DNA from: CAWDVB01 sp963824105
GTDB lineage: Bacteria > Actinomycetota > Actinomycetes > Propionibacteriales > Nocardioidaceae
Length of the DNA: 64,000 nucleotides
NCBI GenBank assembly: GCA_963824105.1
Contig: CAWGNN010000006.1
Coordinates: forward strand, 310,001 to 374,000
Direction of reading: 5' to 3'
Made by a program: the position numbers and the translations under genes. Shown piece by piece: positions 25,357 through 33,449 of this stretch. Numbering within the stretch: position 1 is the first letter of the stretch; the number at the start of each line of letters is the position of its first letter. The notes below the pieces were generated by a model. The model saw only the letters and a program-made list of their open reading frames with translations, searched no databases and had not been told where the DNA came from.

Positions 25357-27352
25357 CGTCGTCCGCCAACCCGAAGGTTCGCTCCCACGTCTCCGGCGAG
25401 GTGATGTCGCCCAGGTGGTCGCGGTAGCGGTTGGCCAGATCGTCCCACTCGCGGTAGAGCCTGAGGTGGATGTCGATCGTCCGGCGGAGCAGATCCCGGT
25501 AGACCTGCGGATCGCGCCGATAGAGCGCCGACGCGGTGCCGTCGGGCATCGACACGATCGCGGAGTCGTAGCGCGCGATGCGATACCACTTGGCATCGAT
25601 CGACGAGATCTCGGCCTCGGGATGCTTCCGTGACAGCGGACGCGGTCCGCGCCACTGGCGCAGTGGCGCAGTGGCAGCGGTGACCAGCACGCTGAGCCGA
25701 CCCGGAACCTCGGCACCGTCGCGACCGCGCTTGGGCGGCCTGCTGCGCCGCACCGGCGGGAAGGCGTCGGCGTCCGGCTTGAGCTGGGCGTCGAGGAAAT
25801 CCTTCACGAACTCCCGGACCTCGGGGAGCTTCGACCCCAGCACCTCGTGGAGATGCTCAGGTCCGCGAATGACGTCCTCGAGCGCCTTGTGCCGCAGCTC
25901 GACCGTGGAGTACTGCATCGACACCAGGTGCTTGATCTGATGGTTGAAGGAGTCCCGCACGATCCGGCCCCCGTGGTCGTAGCGGCTGTGCAGCAGGGCC
26001 GCGATGAACCGGTTCCGCTGGTGGAAGTACGACTGCCAGTCCAGCGCGTCGTTCTTGTCCGTCCAGGGGATGTGCCAGACCGCGGCGCCGGGCAGTGAGA
26101 CCGTCGGGACCCCGATCTCCTTGGCTCGAAGGCCGTACTCGGAGTCGTCCCACTTGATGAACAGGGGCAGCGACAGGCCGATCGACTTCAACGTCGACAG
26201 CGGGATCAGCGCCATGTACCAGCCGTTGTAGTCGACGTCGACCCGTGCGTGCAGCCAGCGCGTCGAACGCAGGTTGCGGGCCCGGAAGTCCCAGTCGTTG
26301 ACGACGGTCTCCGCGGACTGCCACCAGAACCGCCAGGGTTGGATGACCTCGCCGAAGCTGTGCAGCCGGGACTTGGAGAAGAGGCTGAACATGTGCCCGC
26401 CCACAATGGTGGGACGTCGGGCCAGATCGCCGAAGGTGACCGCGCGGATGATGCCCTCGGGCTCACACACGACGTCGTCGTCCATACACATGAAGTAGTC
26501 CGCGGAGTCACGCTTGAGCGCCTCGAGCTGGCCGCGCGCGTAGCCACCGGACCCACCCAGGTTCTCCTGCTCGACCACCCGGAGAAGGTCCCCGAGGGCG
26601 CCCTTGGCCTTGTCGAACGTCGGGGAGTCGGTGACCTTCTGGGTCCCCTGCTCGGCGACGAACACCTCGTCGAGGTAGGGACGCAGATCCGGATCCTCAC
26701 CGATCTGGGCGAGCAGCTCAGCGCAGAAGTCCGGGCGGTTCATCGTCGTGATGCCGATCGCGACTCTCCCGTGGGCGCCACGCGACTCGGGGACCATCGC
26801 CGACCAGGAGCCGTCCTTCACGATGACGTCGGCGTCGGCCGCCACCACGTCGAACCAGTACCAGCCGCCGTCCACGAACGGCTTGAGCGTCAGCTCGAAG
26901 GTGAAGGTGCCCGAACCGGACTGGTCGACGACCCCGTGATCCACCCGCTGGCTGCGCCCGTTGGCCATCGACTTGAAGACGGTGACTGCTGCTCCCGCCC
27001 CTTCCAGGGTGAGGGTGAGAGTCACTTGGTCGACGATGGTCCACCGTCTCCAGTAGCTCGCCGGGAACGCATTGAAGTAGGTGCCGAACGACAGCCGGTC
27101 GCCGGAGGTGACCCGCACCGACCGGCGGCCGAGCACCTGGTCGGGGTGGATCGGGTGGTCCGACGCCAGGCTCTGGCGAACCGTCATCTGGTTGACCATC
27201 TTGGCGGTCCGGTTGGACCCCACCTCGTACTTGTCCAGGTCCAACACGGCGGGCTCGGGGTCCATATAGAGCGCGAAGATGTCCGGGTCGGCATCGGTCG
27301 GCATCACCAGGTGCTGCAGCACCCGGCGTACCTTCGGCTCGGTGGCGGTCAT
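25349..27352 (-). CDS. glfT2: galactofuranosyltransferase GlfT2-like
   Basis: A 667-residue enzyme with the GlfT2 domain plan: an N-terminal beta-sandwich (about residues 1-190, FVDGGWYWFDVVAADADVIV), a GT-A domain beginning RVAIGITTMNRPDFCAELLA, the metal motif YFMCMDDDVV (about 288), the catalytic-base segment KWDDSEYGLRAKE (about 400) and AAVWHIPWTDKNDALDWQSY with the metal-binding histidine. A helical C-terminal region follows. In mycobacteria GlfT2 polymerises alternating beta-1,5/1,6 galactofuranose from UDP-Galf. All key acidic residues and the histidine are conserved here, so it should be active. Its ATG overlaps the glf stop (ATGA). Confidence 0.92.
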   Translation of the reverse strand: MTATEPKVRRVLQHLVMPTDADPDIFALYMDPEPAVLDLDKYEVGSNRTAKMVNQMTVRQSLASDHPIHPDQVLGRRSVRVTSGDRLSFGTYFNAFPASYWRRWTIVDQVTLTLTLEGAGAAVTVFKSMANGRSQRVDHGVVDQSGSGTFTFELTLKPFVDGGWYWFDVVAADADVIVKDGSWSAMVPESRGAHGRVAIGITTMNRPDFCAELLAQIGEDPDLRPYLDEVFVAEQGTQKVTDSPTFDKAKGALGDLLRVVEQENLGGSGGYARGQLEALKRDSADYFMCMDDDVVCEPEGIIRAVTFGDLARRPTIVGGHMFSLFSKSRLHSFGEVIQPWRFWWQSAETVVNDWDFRARNLRSTRWLHARVDVDYNGWYMALIPLSTLKSIGLSLPLFIKWDDSEYGLRAKEIGVPTVSLPGAAVWHIPWTDKNDALDWQSYFHQRNRFIAALLHSRYDHGGRIVRDSFNHQIKHLVSMQYSTVELRHKALEDVIRGPEHLHEVLGSKLPEVREFVKDFLDAQLKPDADAFPPVRRSRPPKRGRDGAEVPGRLSVLVTAATAPLRQWRGPRPLSRKHPEAEISSIDAKWYRIARYDSAIVSMPDGTASALYRRDPQVYRDLLRRTIDIHLRLYREWDDLANRYRDHLGDITSPETWERTFGLADDGE

Positions 27353-28524
27353 GCGTCGATTCCTCCGCTCAGCAGCGGCTGCCCTTCAGCGAAGTGCGGC
27401 TTGAGCCTATTGTCGTACACCGAGAGCGCCGACCCGATGGCCATGTGCATGTCGAGGTACTTGTAGGTGCCGAGTCGCCCACCGAACAGCACGTCCGGCT
27501 CGGCCTTGGCCAGCTCGCGGTACTGGAGCAGCTTGGCCCGGTCCTCGGCGGTGTTGATCGGATAGTAGGGCTCGTCCTTGTCCTCCGCGAATCGCGAGTA
27601 CTCCCTGACGATCACGGTCTTGTCCGTGGGGTACCAGTCCCGCTCGGGGTGGAAGTGCCGGAACTCGTGGATCCGGGTGTACGGCACGTCGGCGTCGTTG
27701 TAGTTCATCACGGACGTGCCCTGGAAGTCGCCGACCTGCAGGACCTCGGGGACCAGGTCGACCGTCCGCCACGACAGCCGGCCCGCCTGGTTCTCGAAGT
27801 AGGCGTCGACCGGGCCGGTGTAGACGATGGGCACCTGGCCGACGAAGTCACCCCGGCTGTCGAGGAAGTCGGTCTCCAGCCGGACCTCGATGTTCGGGTG
27901 GTCGACCATCCGGGTCAGCCAGGCGGTGTATCCGTCGACCGGCAGCCCCTGGTAGGTGTCGTTGAAGTAGCGGTTGTCGAAGGTGTAGCGCACCGGCAGC
28001 CGGGTGATGATGTCCGGGCTCAGCTCGGTCGGGTCAGTCTGCCACTGCTTGGCGGTGTACCCCTTGACGAACGCCTCGTACAAGGGACGACCGATCAGGG
28101 AGATCCCCTTCTCCTCCAGGTTGGTCGCCGCCGAGGTCTCGAACTCGCCGGCCTGCTCGGCGATGAGCGCTCGAGCCTCGTCGGGGCTGAAGGAGCGGCC
28201 GAAGAACTGGTTGATCAGGGCCAGATTCATCGGAAACGTATAGACCTGGTCCTGGTACTTGGCGAAGACCCGGTGCTGGTACCCGGTGAAGGACGTGAAC
28301 CGGTTGACGTACTCCCAGACCCGCTCGTTCGAGGTATGGAAGAGGTGGGCGCCGTACTTGTGGACCTCGATGCCGGTCTCCGGCTCGGCCTCGCTGTAGG
28401 CGTTCCCCCCGATGTGATGGCGACGCTCCAGCATCAACACCTTCAGGCCGAGGTCGTTGGCACACCTCTCGGCGATGGTGAGTCCGAAGAGCCCCGAGCC
28501 GACGACGACGAGGTCTGCGTTCAC
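27349..28524 (-). CDS. glf: UDP-galactopyranose mutase
   Basis: A 391-residue flavoenzyme that interconverts UDP-Galp and UDP-Galf, the donor for the galactofuranosyltransferases next door. The N-terminus MNADLVVVGSGLFGLTIAER is the FAD-binding strand-loop-helix, followed by ERRHHIGGNAYSE. Further family blocks are VHKYGAHLFHTSNERVWEYV, GYTAKQWQTDPTELSPDIIT, RLPVRYTFDNRYFNDTYQGL and IVREYSRFAEDKDEPYYPIN. Length is standard. It is followed by a 4-bp overlap into glfT2 and preceded by a 72-bp gap after which two GlfT1-like genes lie upstream. Confidence 0.96.
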   Translation of the reverse strand: MNADLVVVGSGLFGLTIAERCANDLGLKVLMLERRHHIGGNAYSEAEPETGIEVHKYGAHLFHTSNERVWEYVNRFTSFTGYQHRVFAKYQDQVYTFPMNLALINQFFGRSFSPDEARALIAEQAGEFETSAATNLEEKGISLIGRPLYEAFVKGYTAKQWQTDPTELSPDIITRLPVRYTFDNRYFNDTYQGLPVDGYTAWLTRMVDHPNIEVRLETDFLDSRGDFVGQVPIVYTGPVDAYFENQAGRLSWRTVDLVPEVLQVGDFQGTSVMNYNDADVPYTRIHEFRHFHPERDWYPTDKTVIVREYSRFAEDKDEPYYPINTAEDRAKLLQYRELAKAEPDVLFGGRLGTYKYLDMHMAIGSALSVYDNRLKPHFAEGQPLLSGGIDA

Positions 28525-28596
28525 GAGCGAGCACTCCTGTAGGGCACGGGGGACGAGGTCTGGACCACGGAGGAGTCTAACTGCCGCCTGGGCCCG

Positions 28597-29517
28597 TCAG
28601 GACGCCCCTGGTGGGGCATCGTGCACCTGCGGAGGCGTGCCCCGGGCGACGCCCGGGGCATCGCGGAGCGCCTTCCAGACGTTGCGGGCCTCGGCCCGCC
28701 CGCCGCGGAGCGGGCTGAGCGCGAGCACTCCCAGGGCGACCAGGTAGGGCTTGAGCCGGACCGCGGCGTTCTCCCCGTAGCGCAGGTGCACGACGAAGAG
28801 ATTCCGATACATGTAGTAGCCCTTCCACGACCGGGTGTCGTGCTGCTGGTCGAAGTCCATCTGGCGCACGAGCACAGCGTCCCGCACCGCGTGCACCGGG
28901 AATCCGGCGCGCCGCGCTCGCAAGGCGTAGTCGACGTCGTCGTAGAAGATGAAGAACGCCGGGTCGGGCAGGCCGATCCGGGCCACGACGTCGCGGCGGA
29001 CCAGGAAGCCCTCGAACGAGACGTTCTCCACCTCGACGGTCTCGGGCATCTCGCCGCGGTTCGCGTAAGCGGTGTCGACGGCGGCCCGCTTCGGGCGCAT
29101 CGCCAGCGGATTGGACAGGTCGAAGCGGATCGCGGCCTTCTCGACCAGGTCTCCGCGGCGGTCCTCGCGCACCGCGATCAGGGCCGGCGCGTCGTGGCGC
29201 AGCAGCACCTCAAGGCAGTCCGGAGCCGGCACGACGTCGTCGTCCATCAGCCAGATCCGGTCGTGGCCGTCGTCGTAGGCACGTTCCAGCCCGAGGTGGA
29301 ATCCCCCGGCTCCCCCGAGGTTCTCCTCGGAGTGCAGCGCGACCAGCGGGAGGTCGGTCCGCGCGTCGATCACCTCCCGGGTGTGGTCCTCACTGGCGTT
29401 GTTAACCACGTAGATGACGTCGGCCGCGCGCGTCTGACGGGCCAGCCCGTCGAGGCAGAGGGTGAGCAGGTCGGCACGGTTGTAGGTGACGATGACGATG
29501 GCGGCCGACTCGCTCAC
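28597..29517 (-). CDS. GT2 glycosyltransferase, GlfT1/rhamnosyltransferase-like
   Basis: 306 residues from the GTG at 29517, which overlaps the upstream stop (GTGA). Motifs: AAIVIVTYNRADLLTLCLDG at the N-terminus, YVVNNASEDHT, ENLGGAGGFHLGLERAY, the metal site IWLMDDDVVPAPDCLEVLL and the base segment FFIFYDDVDYALRARRAG. The NLGGAGGF block is typical of galactofuranosyl- and rhamnosyltransferases such as GlfT1 (Rv3782). The location in a glf/glfT2/wzm/wzt block supports early galactan assembly. The C-terminal region has amphipathic helices that would sit on the membrane. Exact linkage is unknown. Confidence 0.85.
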   Translation of the reverse strand: MSESAAIVIVTYNRADLLTLCLDGLARQTRAADVIYVVNNASEDHTREVIDARTDLPLVALHSEENLGGAGGFHLGLERAYDDGHDRIWLMDDDVVPAPDCLEVLLRHDAPALIAVREDRRGDLVEKAAIRFDLSNPLAMRPKRAAVDTAYANRGEMPETVEVENVSFEGFLVRRDVVARIGLPDPAFFIFYDDVDYALRARRAGFPVHAVRDAVLVRQMDFDQQHDTRSWKGYYMYRNLFVVHLRYGENAAVRLKPYLVALGVLALSPLRGGRAEARNVWKALRDAPGVARGTPPQVHDAPPGAS

Positions 29518-30429
29518 GACACAAACCTTCGGTGGCCGGAGAAGTCGCCCCGGAAGGCAGCCAGCGCCGATCGCGCCGAGAGCAGCAGGCGCCGCCAGGA
29601 CGGCCGGGTGAACGAGTAGAACCACACCGTCTTCACCACGAAGGCGAGCACCCCGAGCCACCCGACGTAGGTCCGCAAGTTGGTGATGTTGTTGCGCACC
29701 ATGCAGTAGTGCTTCAGGTCCGACGGGGTGTGGTTGTACGACGTACGGCCGAACATCATCGGCGACCCCAGGTCCCCGATCGACGGGTGCGAGAACCGCG
29801 CCTCGACCACAGTCGCGATCACTGCCCCGGCCGCTCGCGCCCGCCACAGGTACTCCACGTCGTCACCCCAGATGAAGAACTCAGCCCGAGGCAGCCCGAT
29901 CCGCTCGACCAGGCTCCGGGTCACCAGCACACCGTTGAACGGGATGATCACGCCGCGCAGCAGCCCGTCGGTCGCGGCGGCCTCGAGCGCCCTGGTCGTC
30001 CGGAGCACGGTCGCCCGTCCCGGGACGCGGACCGGGAAGCAGAGCTCCTCGGGCCTCCCCTCGGTGACCACGGCAGGACCGACGAAGTCGCACGCCTCGA
30101 CGTGCGGGAGGAGCAGCCCGAGGGAGTCCGGCGCCGGGACCCCGTCGTCGTCCATCAGCCAGATCAGGTCGGCCCCACGCTCCGCCGCCGCCGCCAGACC
30201 GGCGGCGAACCCGCCCGCCCCCCCGGTGTTCGACGACTGGGTCAGCACCTCCACCGGGACGGCCACCGAGAGCGATGACAGGACTGCTGTCGTGTCGTCG
30301 GTGGAGGCGTTGTCGACCACCAGGATCAGGTCGGGGGCCGGGGCGCACTCGGCGATCGCCCGCACGATCCGCTCGGCCAGCGCCGACACGGTTGTACGTC
30401 ACGACGACGGCGACGATCCGGGGGTCCAC
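29514..30429 (-). CDS. GT2 glycosyltransferase, GlfT1-like, with apparent N-terminal frameshift
   Basis: The N-terminal strand MDPRIVAVVVTYNR is encoded from the GTG at 30429, but the rest (SALAERIVRAIAECAPAPDL, LVVDNASTDDT, SNTGGAGGFAAGL, IWLMDDDGVPAPDS, FFIWGDDVEYLWRARAAG) is in another frame. The junction is at about 30,388-30,392. Restoring two bases would give TYNRVSALAERIV, matching the sibling gene at 28597. Read literally, translation could start only at an internal GTG at 30389 and would lose the first beta strand of the nucleotide-binding fold. This may be a sequencing error or a recent lesion. An intact protein would be about 305 residues and act in galactan synthesis beside its sibling. 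Confidence 0.8.
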
Positions 30430-30549
30430 GACGTCCGACCCTATCCGCCACCGGCTGGAGTGCCCGAATGCGGCCTACGGCCCACCGGAGAGGTCGTCGT
30501 TCACGTCGGTGTCCGGCCCCGTTGTACCCATGCTCGAACCTCAACCGAA

Positions 30550-31995
30550 TCAGCAGACCTTGGACAGGTTGCCGGACTTGTTCGCCGCGTATCCCTTCTG
30601 GATGTCGCCGACGGAACCGCCGACGGTCGAGGCCTTGTCCTGGGTGTTGAACCCCTTCCCCGGCGTCGCCGCACCAGCAGGTCCGCTCTTGTCGATCGCC
30701 TTCTGCACCATCGACTGGATCTTGGCGATGTTCGGATTGGCGGGGTTGATGGCCGGCGGGACGAACGAGACCGTGGCCAGCCGTTGTGAGCGTGCCTTGA
30801 GAGCCAGGTCGATGAAGCGTCCCAGCTCGGAGGCGGGCAGGTTGGTGGTGACCAGGCTCGAGCCGGCCGAGGTGATCTGCTGGTACTTCAGCACGACGGT
30901 CTGTGGGTTGAGCTGCTGCAGCATCGCGTTCATCACGCACTTCTGCCGGGCCATCCGGGAGTAGTCGTCGGAGTTGGCCCGGGAGCGGGCGAACCACAGC
31001 GCCTGGTAGCCGTCGAGGTGCCGGACGCCGGGCTGAACGTAGCCGGTGATGTCACCGGTCTTCCCGATCGGGATCTGCGAGCGGACGTTCAGGGTGATCC
31101 CGCCCACGGCGTCGACCAAGCTGCGGAAGCCCTGGAGATTGACCATGGCGTAGTAGTTGATCTTCAGTCCCGTGACGCCTTCGACCGCCTCGATGGTGGC
31201 CTCGGCGCCTGGGTCCTCGTAGCCCTTGAGCGCCTTGGGGTGGTTCTCGGTCCAGGTGACCAGGCTGTTGAGCTCGCAGTCCGTGCCGCAGTCGTAGCCG
31301 TTGGGGAAGTACTTGTGCATAGGAGACCCCTCGGGGAAGGGGAAGTTGAGCATGTTGCGCGGCAGTCCGAAGAGCACGGTGCGACCGGTGTTGGCGTCGA
31401 TGCTGGCCACGGTGATGCTGTCCGGGCGGAGTCCCCAGCGGGTCTTCCCGGAGTCACCCCCGAGCAGCAGGACGTTGTAACGACCGTCGGCCGCCGGCGT
31501 CACGGTGTGGCTCCCGAAAGTCGTCGCGATGAAGTCGCGCTGCACCGTGAACAGGTGGCCGGCGAACAGCAGCGTCGCGGCAACCGCGAAGGCCAGCACA
31601 CCGCTGAGACCGACCATGACGATCCGGGACCCTCGGCCCATGGCTCCCGGGGAGCCCAGTCGCCACGCGTCGACGAAGAGGAAGGTCCAGCCGGCGGCCA
31701 TCGCCCAGAGCACGGTGCGCCCGACGATCAGCGCGGTGGGGCTGGCAGCCAGGTCGAAGACCAACGTCCGGTCCACGAGCCCCACGCCAACGGCGACCAG
31801 GGCGAGCAGCCAGAGCAGGCCCCAGGCGCGCAAGGCGATCCGGCCGATCCGCTTGCTGCCCGAGACGAGCTGGGCCGAGCCGGGGAGGACAAGGGTCATG
31901 AAGAGAAGGGTCAACGCTCTTCGGAACCGGACTCGACGTGCGCTGCGCGCACTGAGCGGCTCCGACGAGAACCCGGGGGAAGTGACGGGCCGCAC
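30550..31995 (-). CDS. LCP (LytR-CpsA-Psr) family cell wall ligase
   Basis: About 481 residues from the GTG at 31995, which has GAAAGG about 10 bp upstream. Four or so hydrophobic helices occupy about residues 30-170 (ALTLLFMTLVLPGSAQLVSG, AWGLLWLLALVAVGVGLV and others). The extracytoplasmic LCP domain follows: YNVLLLGGDSGKTRWGLRPD, SITVASIDANTGRTVLFGLP, GLKINYYAMVNLQGFRSLVD, LDGYQALWFARSRANSDDYS. The arginines and aspartates that bind the polyprenyl diphosphate are present. LCP enzymes transfer lipid-linked glycans to peptidoglycan. Next to galactan genes, it is the likely galactan-peptidoglycan ligase. Confidence 0.92.
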   Translation of the reverse strand: MRPVTSPGFSSEPLSARSARRVRFRRALTLLFMTLVLPGSAQLVSGSKRIGRIALRAWGLLWLLALVAVGVGLVDRTLVFDLAASPTALIVGRTVLWAMAAGWTFLFVDAWRLGSPGAMGRGSRIVMVGLSGVLAFAVAATLLFAGHLFTVQRDFIATTFGSHTVTPAADGRYNVLLLGGDSGKTRWGLRPDSITVASIDANTGRTVLFGLPRNMLNFPFPEGSPMHKYFPNGYDCGTDCELNSLVTWTENHPKALKGYEDPGAEATIEAVEGVTGLKINYYAMVNLQGFRSLVDAVGGITLNVRSQIPIGKTGDITGYVQPGVRHLDGYQALWFARSRANSDDYSRMARQKCVMNAMLQQLNPQTVVLKYQQITSAGSSLVTTNLPASELGRFIDLALKARSQRLATVSFVPPAINPANPNIAKIQSMVQKAIDKSGPAGAATPGKGFNTQDKASTVGGSVGDIQKGYAANKSGNLSKVC

Positions 31996-32095
31996 GTCGT
32001 GATGCCTTTCATCCGCATTGCGGTCAGGCCCAGGCGGGCCCGCCGGCCTCGCCAGTATCTCCGCGACCGGCCGCCGGAGCACGCAGGCGCGCCGC

Positions 32096-32602
32096 TCAGT
32101 GCTCGGCGGTCCTGCCCTGCTCGATGGCCGTCTTGCGGCTGAGCCGGTGGGCCCGGCGGATCTCGGCCTCCTGCCAGCGCCGATGCTCCTCGGGCGTCTC
32201 CGGGGTCAGCCCGCGGACCGAGCGGGGCATTCCCTCCTCGTCGATCGCGACGAAGACGAGGTACGCCGACGCGACGTGCAACGGCTCACGGCCGGCCTCG
32301 TTCCACGGCTCGGCCTCGACCCGGACACCGATCTCCATCGAGCTCCGCCCGACCCAGTTGACCTGCCCCCTGGTCGTGATGATGTCGCCGACGTAGATCG
32401 GATGCAGGAAGGCCATCTCATCCATCGCCGCCGTGACGGCGGGACCGCCGCTGTGCCGTTGGGCGATCGCCCCGGCCGTGCTGTCGACCAGCTGCATGAC
32501 CACGCCGCCGTGGACGTTGCCGAGCATGTTGACGTGCGTCTGCTCGGTGAACAGGGCAAGGGAAACCCGCCCGTGTGAGGGCGGGACGGGCTCGAGCTCC
32601 AT
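32096..32602 (-). CDS. acyl-CoA thioesterase (hotdog fold)
   Basis: About 168 residues from the ATG at 32602; a GTG at 32611 would add three residues. The hotdog-fold signature is MLGNVHGGVVMQLVDSTAGA, followed by DEMAFLHPIYVGDIITTRGQ and VNWVGRSSMEIGVRVEAEPW, then a strand ASAYLVFVAIDE. This arrangement matches the BACH/YciA-type acyl-CoA hydrolases, which release free CoA from fatty acyl-CoA. A C-terminal helix (HRRWQEAEIRRAHRL) resembles the acyl-CoA hydrolase extension. It follows 18 bp after the FetB-like gene on the same strand but no shared function is evident. Confidence 0.88.
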   Translation of the reverse strand: MELEPVPPSHGRVSLALFTEQTHVNMLGNVHGGVVMQLVDSTAGAIAQRHSGGPAVTAAMDEMAFLHPIYVGDIITTRGQVNWVGRSSMEIGVRVEAEPWNEAGREPLHVASAYLVFVAIDEEGMPRSVRGLTPETPEEHRRWQEAEIRRAHRLSRKTAIEQGRTAEH

Positions 32603-32620
32603 GGGTCGCACGCTACTCGG

Positions 32621-33376
32621 TCAGGGCGAGACCGGCTGAGGCATCAAGTAGGGAGTAGATCCCACGATCCGGGTGACGACGATCCCCGTCACCGAGATCG
32701 CCAGCAGCACTGCGGCCAGCACGACCAGCTGGAACTGGGCGGCCTCCACCGGGCTGGCGCCACCGAAGAGCGCGCCGACGAATGCGCCGGGCAGCGTGAC
32801 CAGGCCGGTCGACTTCGTCTGGTCCAGGTTCGGGAGCAGCGACTCGCGCACCGCTTCTCGCCCGATCTCGGCGTGCGCCTGGGACGAGGTCGCTCCCAAT
32901 GCCAGCCACGACTCGACTTCCGTCGAGCGGGTCCGGGCGGCCCGGAGGAAGTTCCGTCCGGCCAAGGTGGATCCGGTCATGGAGTTGCCGATCACGATCC
33001 CGGCCGTCGCGACCAGGTAACGGACGCCAAGGGGAACCAGCCCCAGACTGAAGACGATCCCGAGCGAGACGGTGCTGCCGAGGATGACCCCCATCACTGC
33101 GGCACGTCGCCCGCGCCACAGCTCGTGGAGCCGCCGCACCGAGGTCCAGGAGGCCGTCGACAGCATCAATGCAAGGAACCCGATCGCCGTCACGGGCACC
33201 GCGAGGATCCCACGCAGGAGCAGCGCGACGACGGCGAGCTGGAGTGATGCACGCACCAGGGCCCACAGGGGGAACGCACCGAGGCCGACGCGCTGCCACC
33301 GCAGCACCGCGACGGTCACCCCGCTGAGGACGAGAAGGCCGGCACCGAACCACACGAAGTGCTCGTAGCCGCCCAT
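32621..33376 (-). CDS. FetB/YbbM-like ABC permease (UPF0014)
   Basis: About 251 residues from the ATG at 33376; an earlier start at 33391 is possible. Seven or so hydrophobic helices and the UPF0014 hallmarks VRASLQLAVVALLL, VIGNSMTGSTLAGRNFLRAA, EVESWLALGATSSQAHAEIG, ESLLPNLDQTKSTGLVTLPG and QLVVLAAVLLAISVTGIVVT are present. In E. coli FetB works with the ATPase FetA in iron export and peroxide resistance. No FetA-like ATPase gene is adjacent here, so the partner would have to be encoded elsewhere. The function is inferred from the family. Confidence 0.88.
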   Translation of the reverse strand: MGGYEHFVWFGAGLLVLSGVTVAVLRWQRVGLGAFPLWALVRASLQLAVVALLLRGILAVPVTAIGFLALMLSTASWTSVRRLHELWRGRRAAVMGVILGSTVSLGIVFSLGLVPLGVRYLVATAGIVIGNSMTGSTLAGRNFLRAARTRSTEVESWLALGATSSQAHAEIGREAVRESLLPNLDQTKSTGLVTLPGAFVGALFGGASPVEAAQFQLVVLAAVLLAISVTGIVVTRIVGSTPYLMPQPVSP

Positions 33377-33449
33377 GGGGCCATTCTTCACCCGGCCACG
33401 CGCGAAATCCCCATCTCCAGAGTCATGGCGGCTCGCGGCGAACGGCGGC

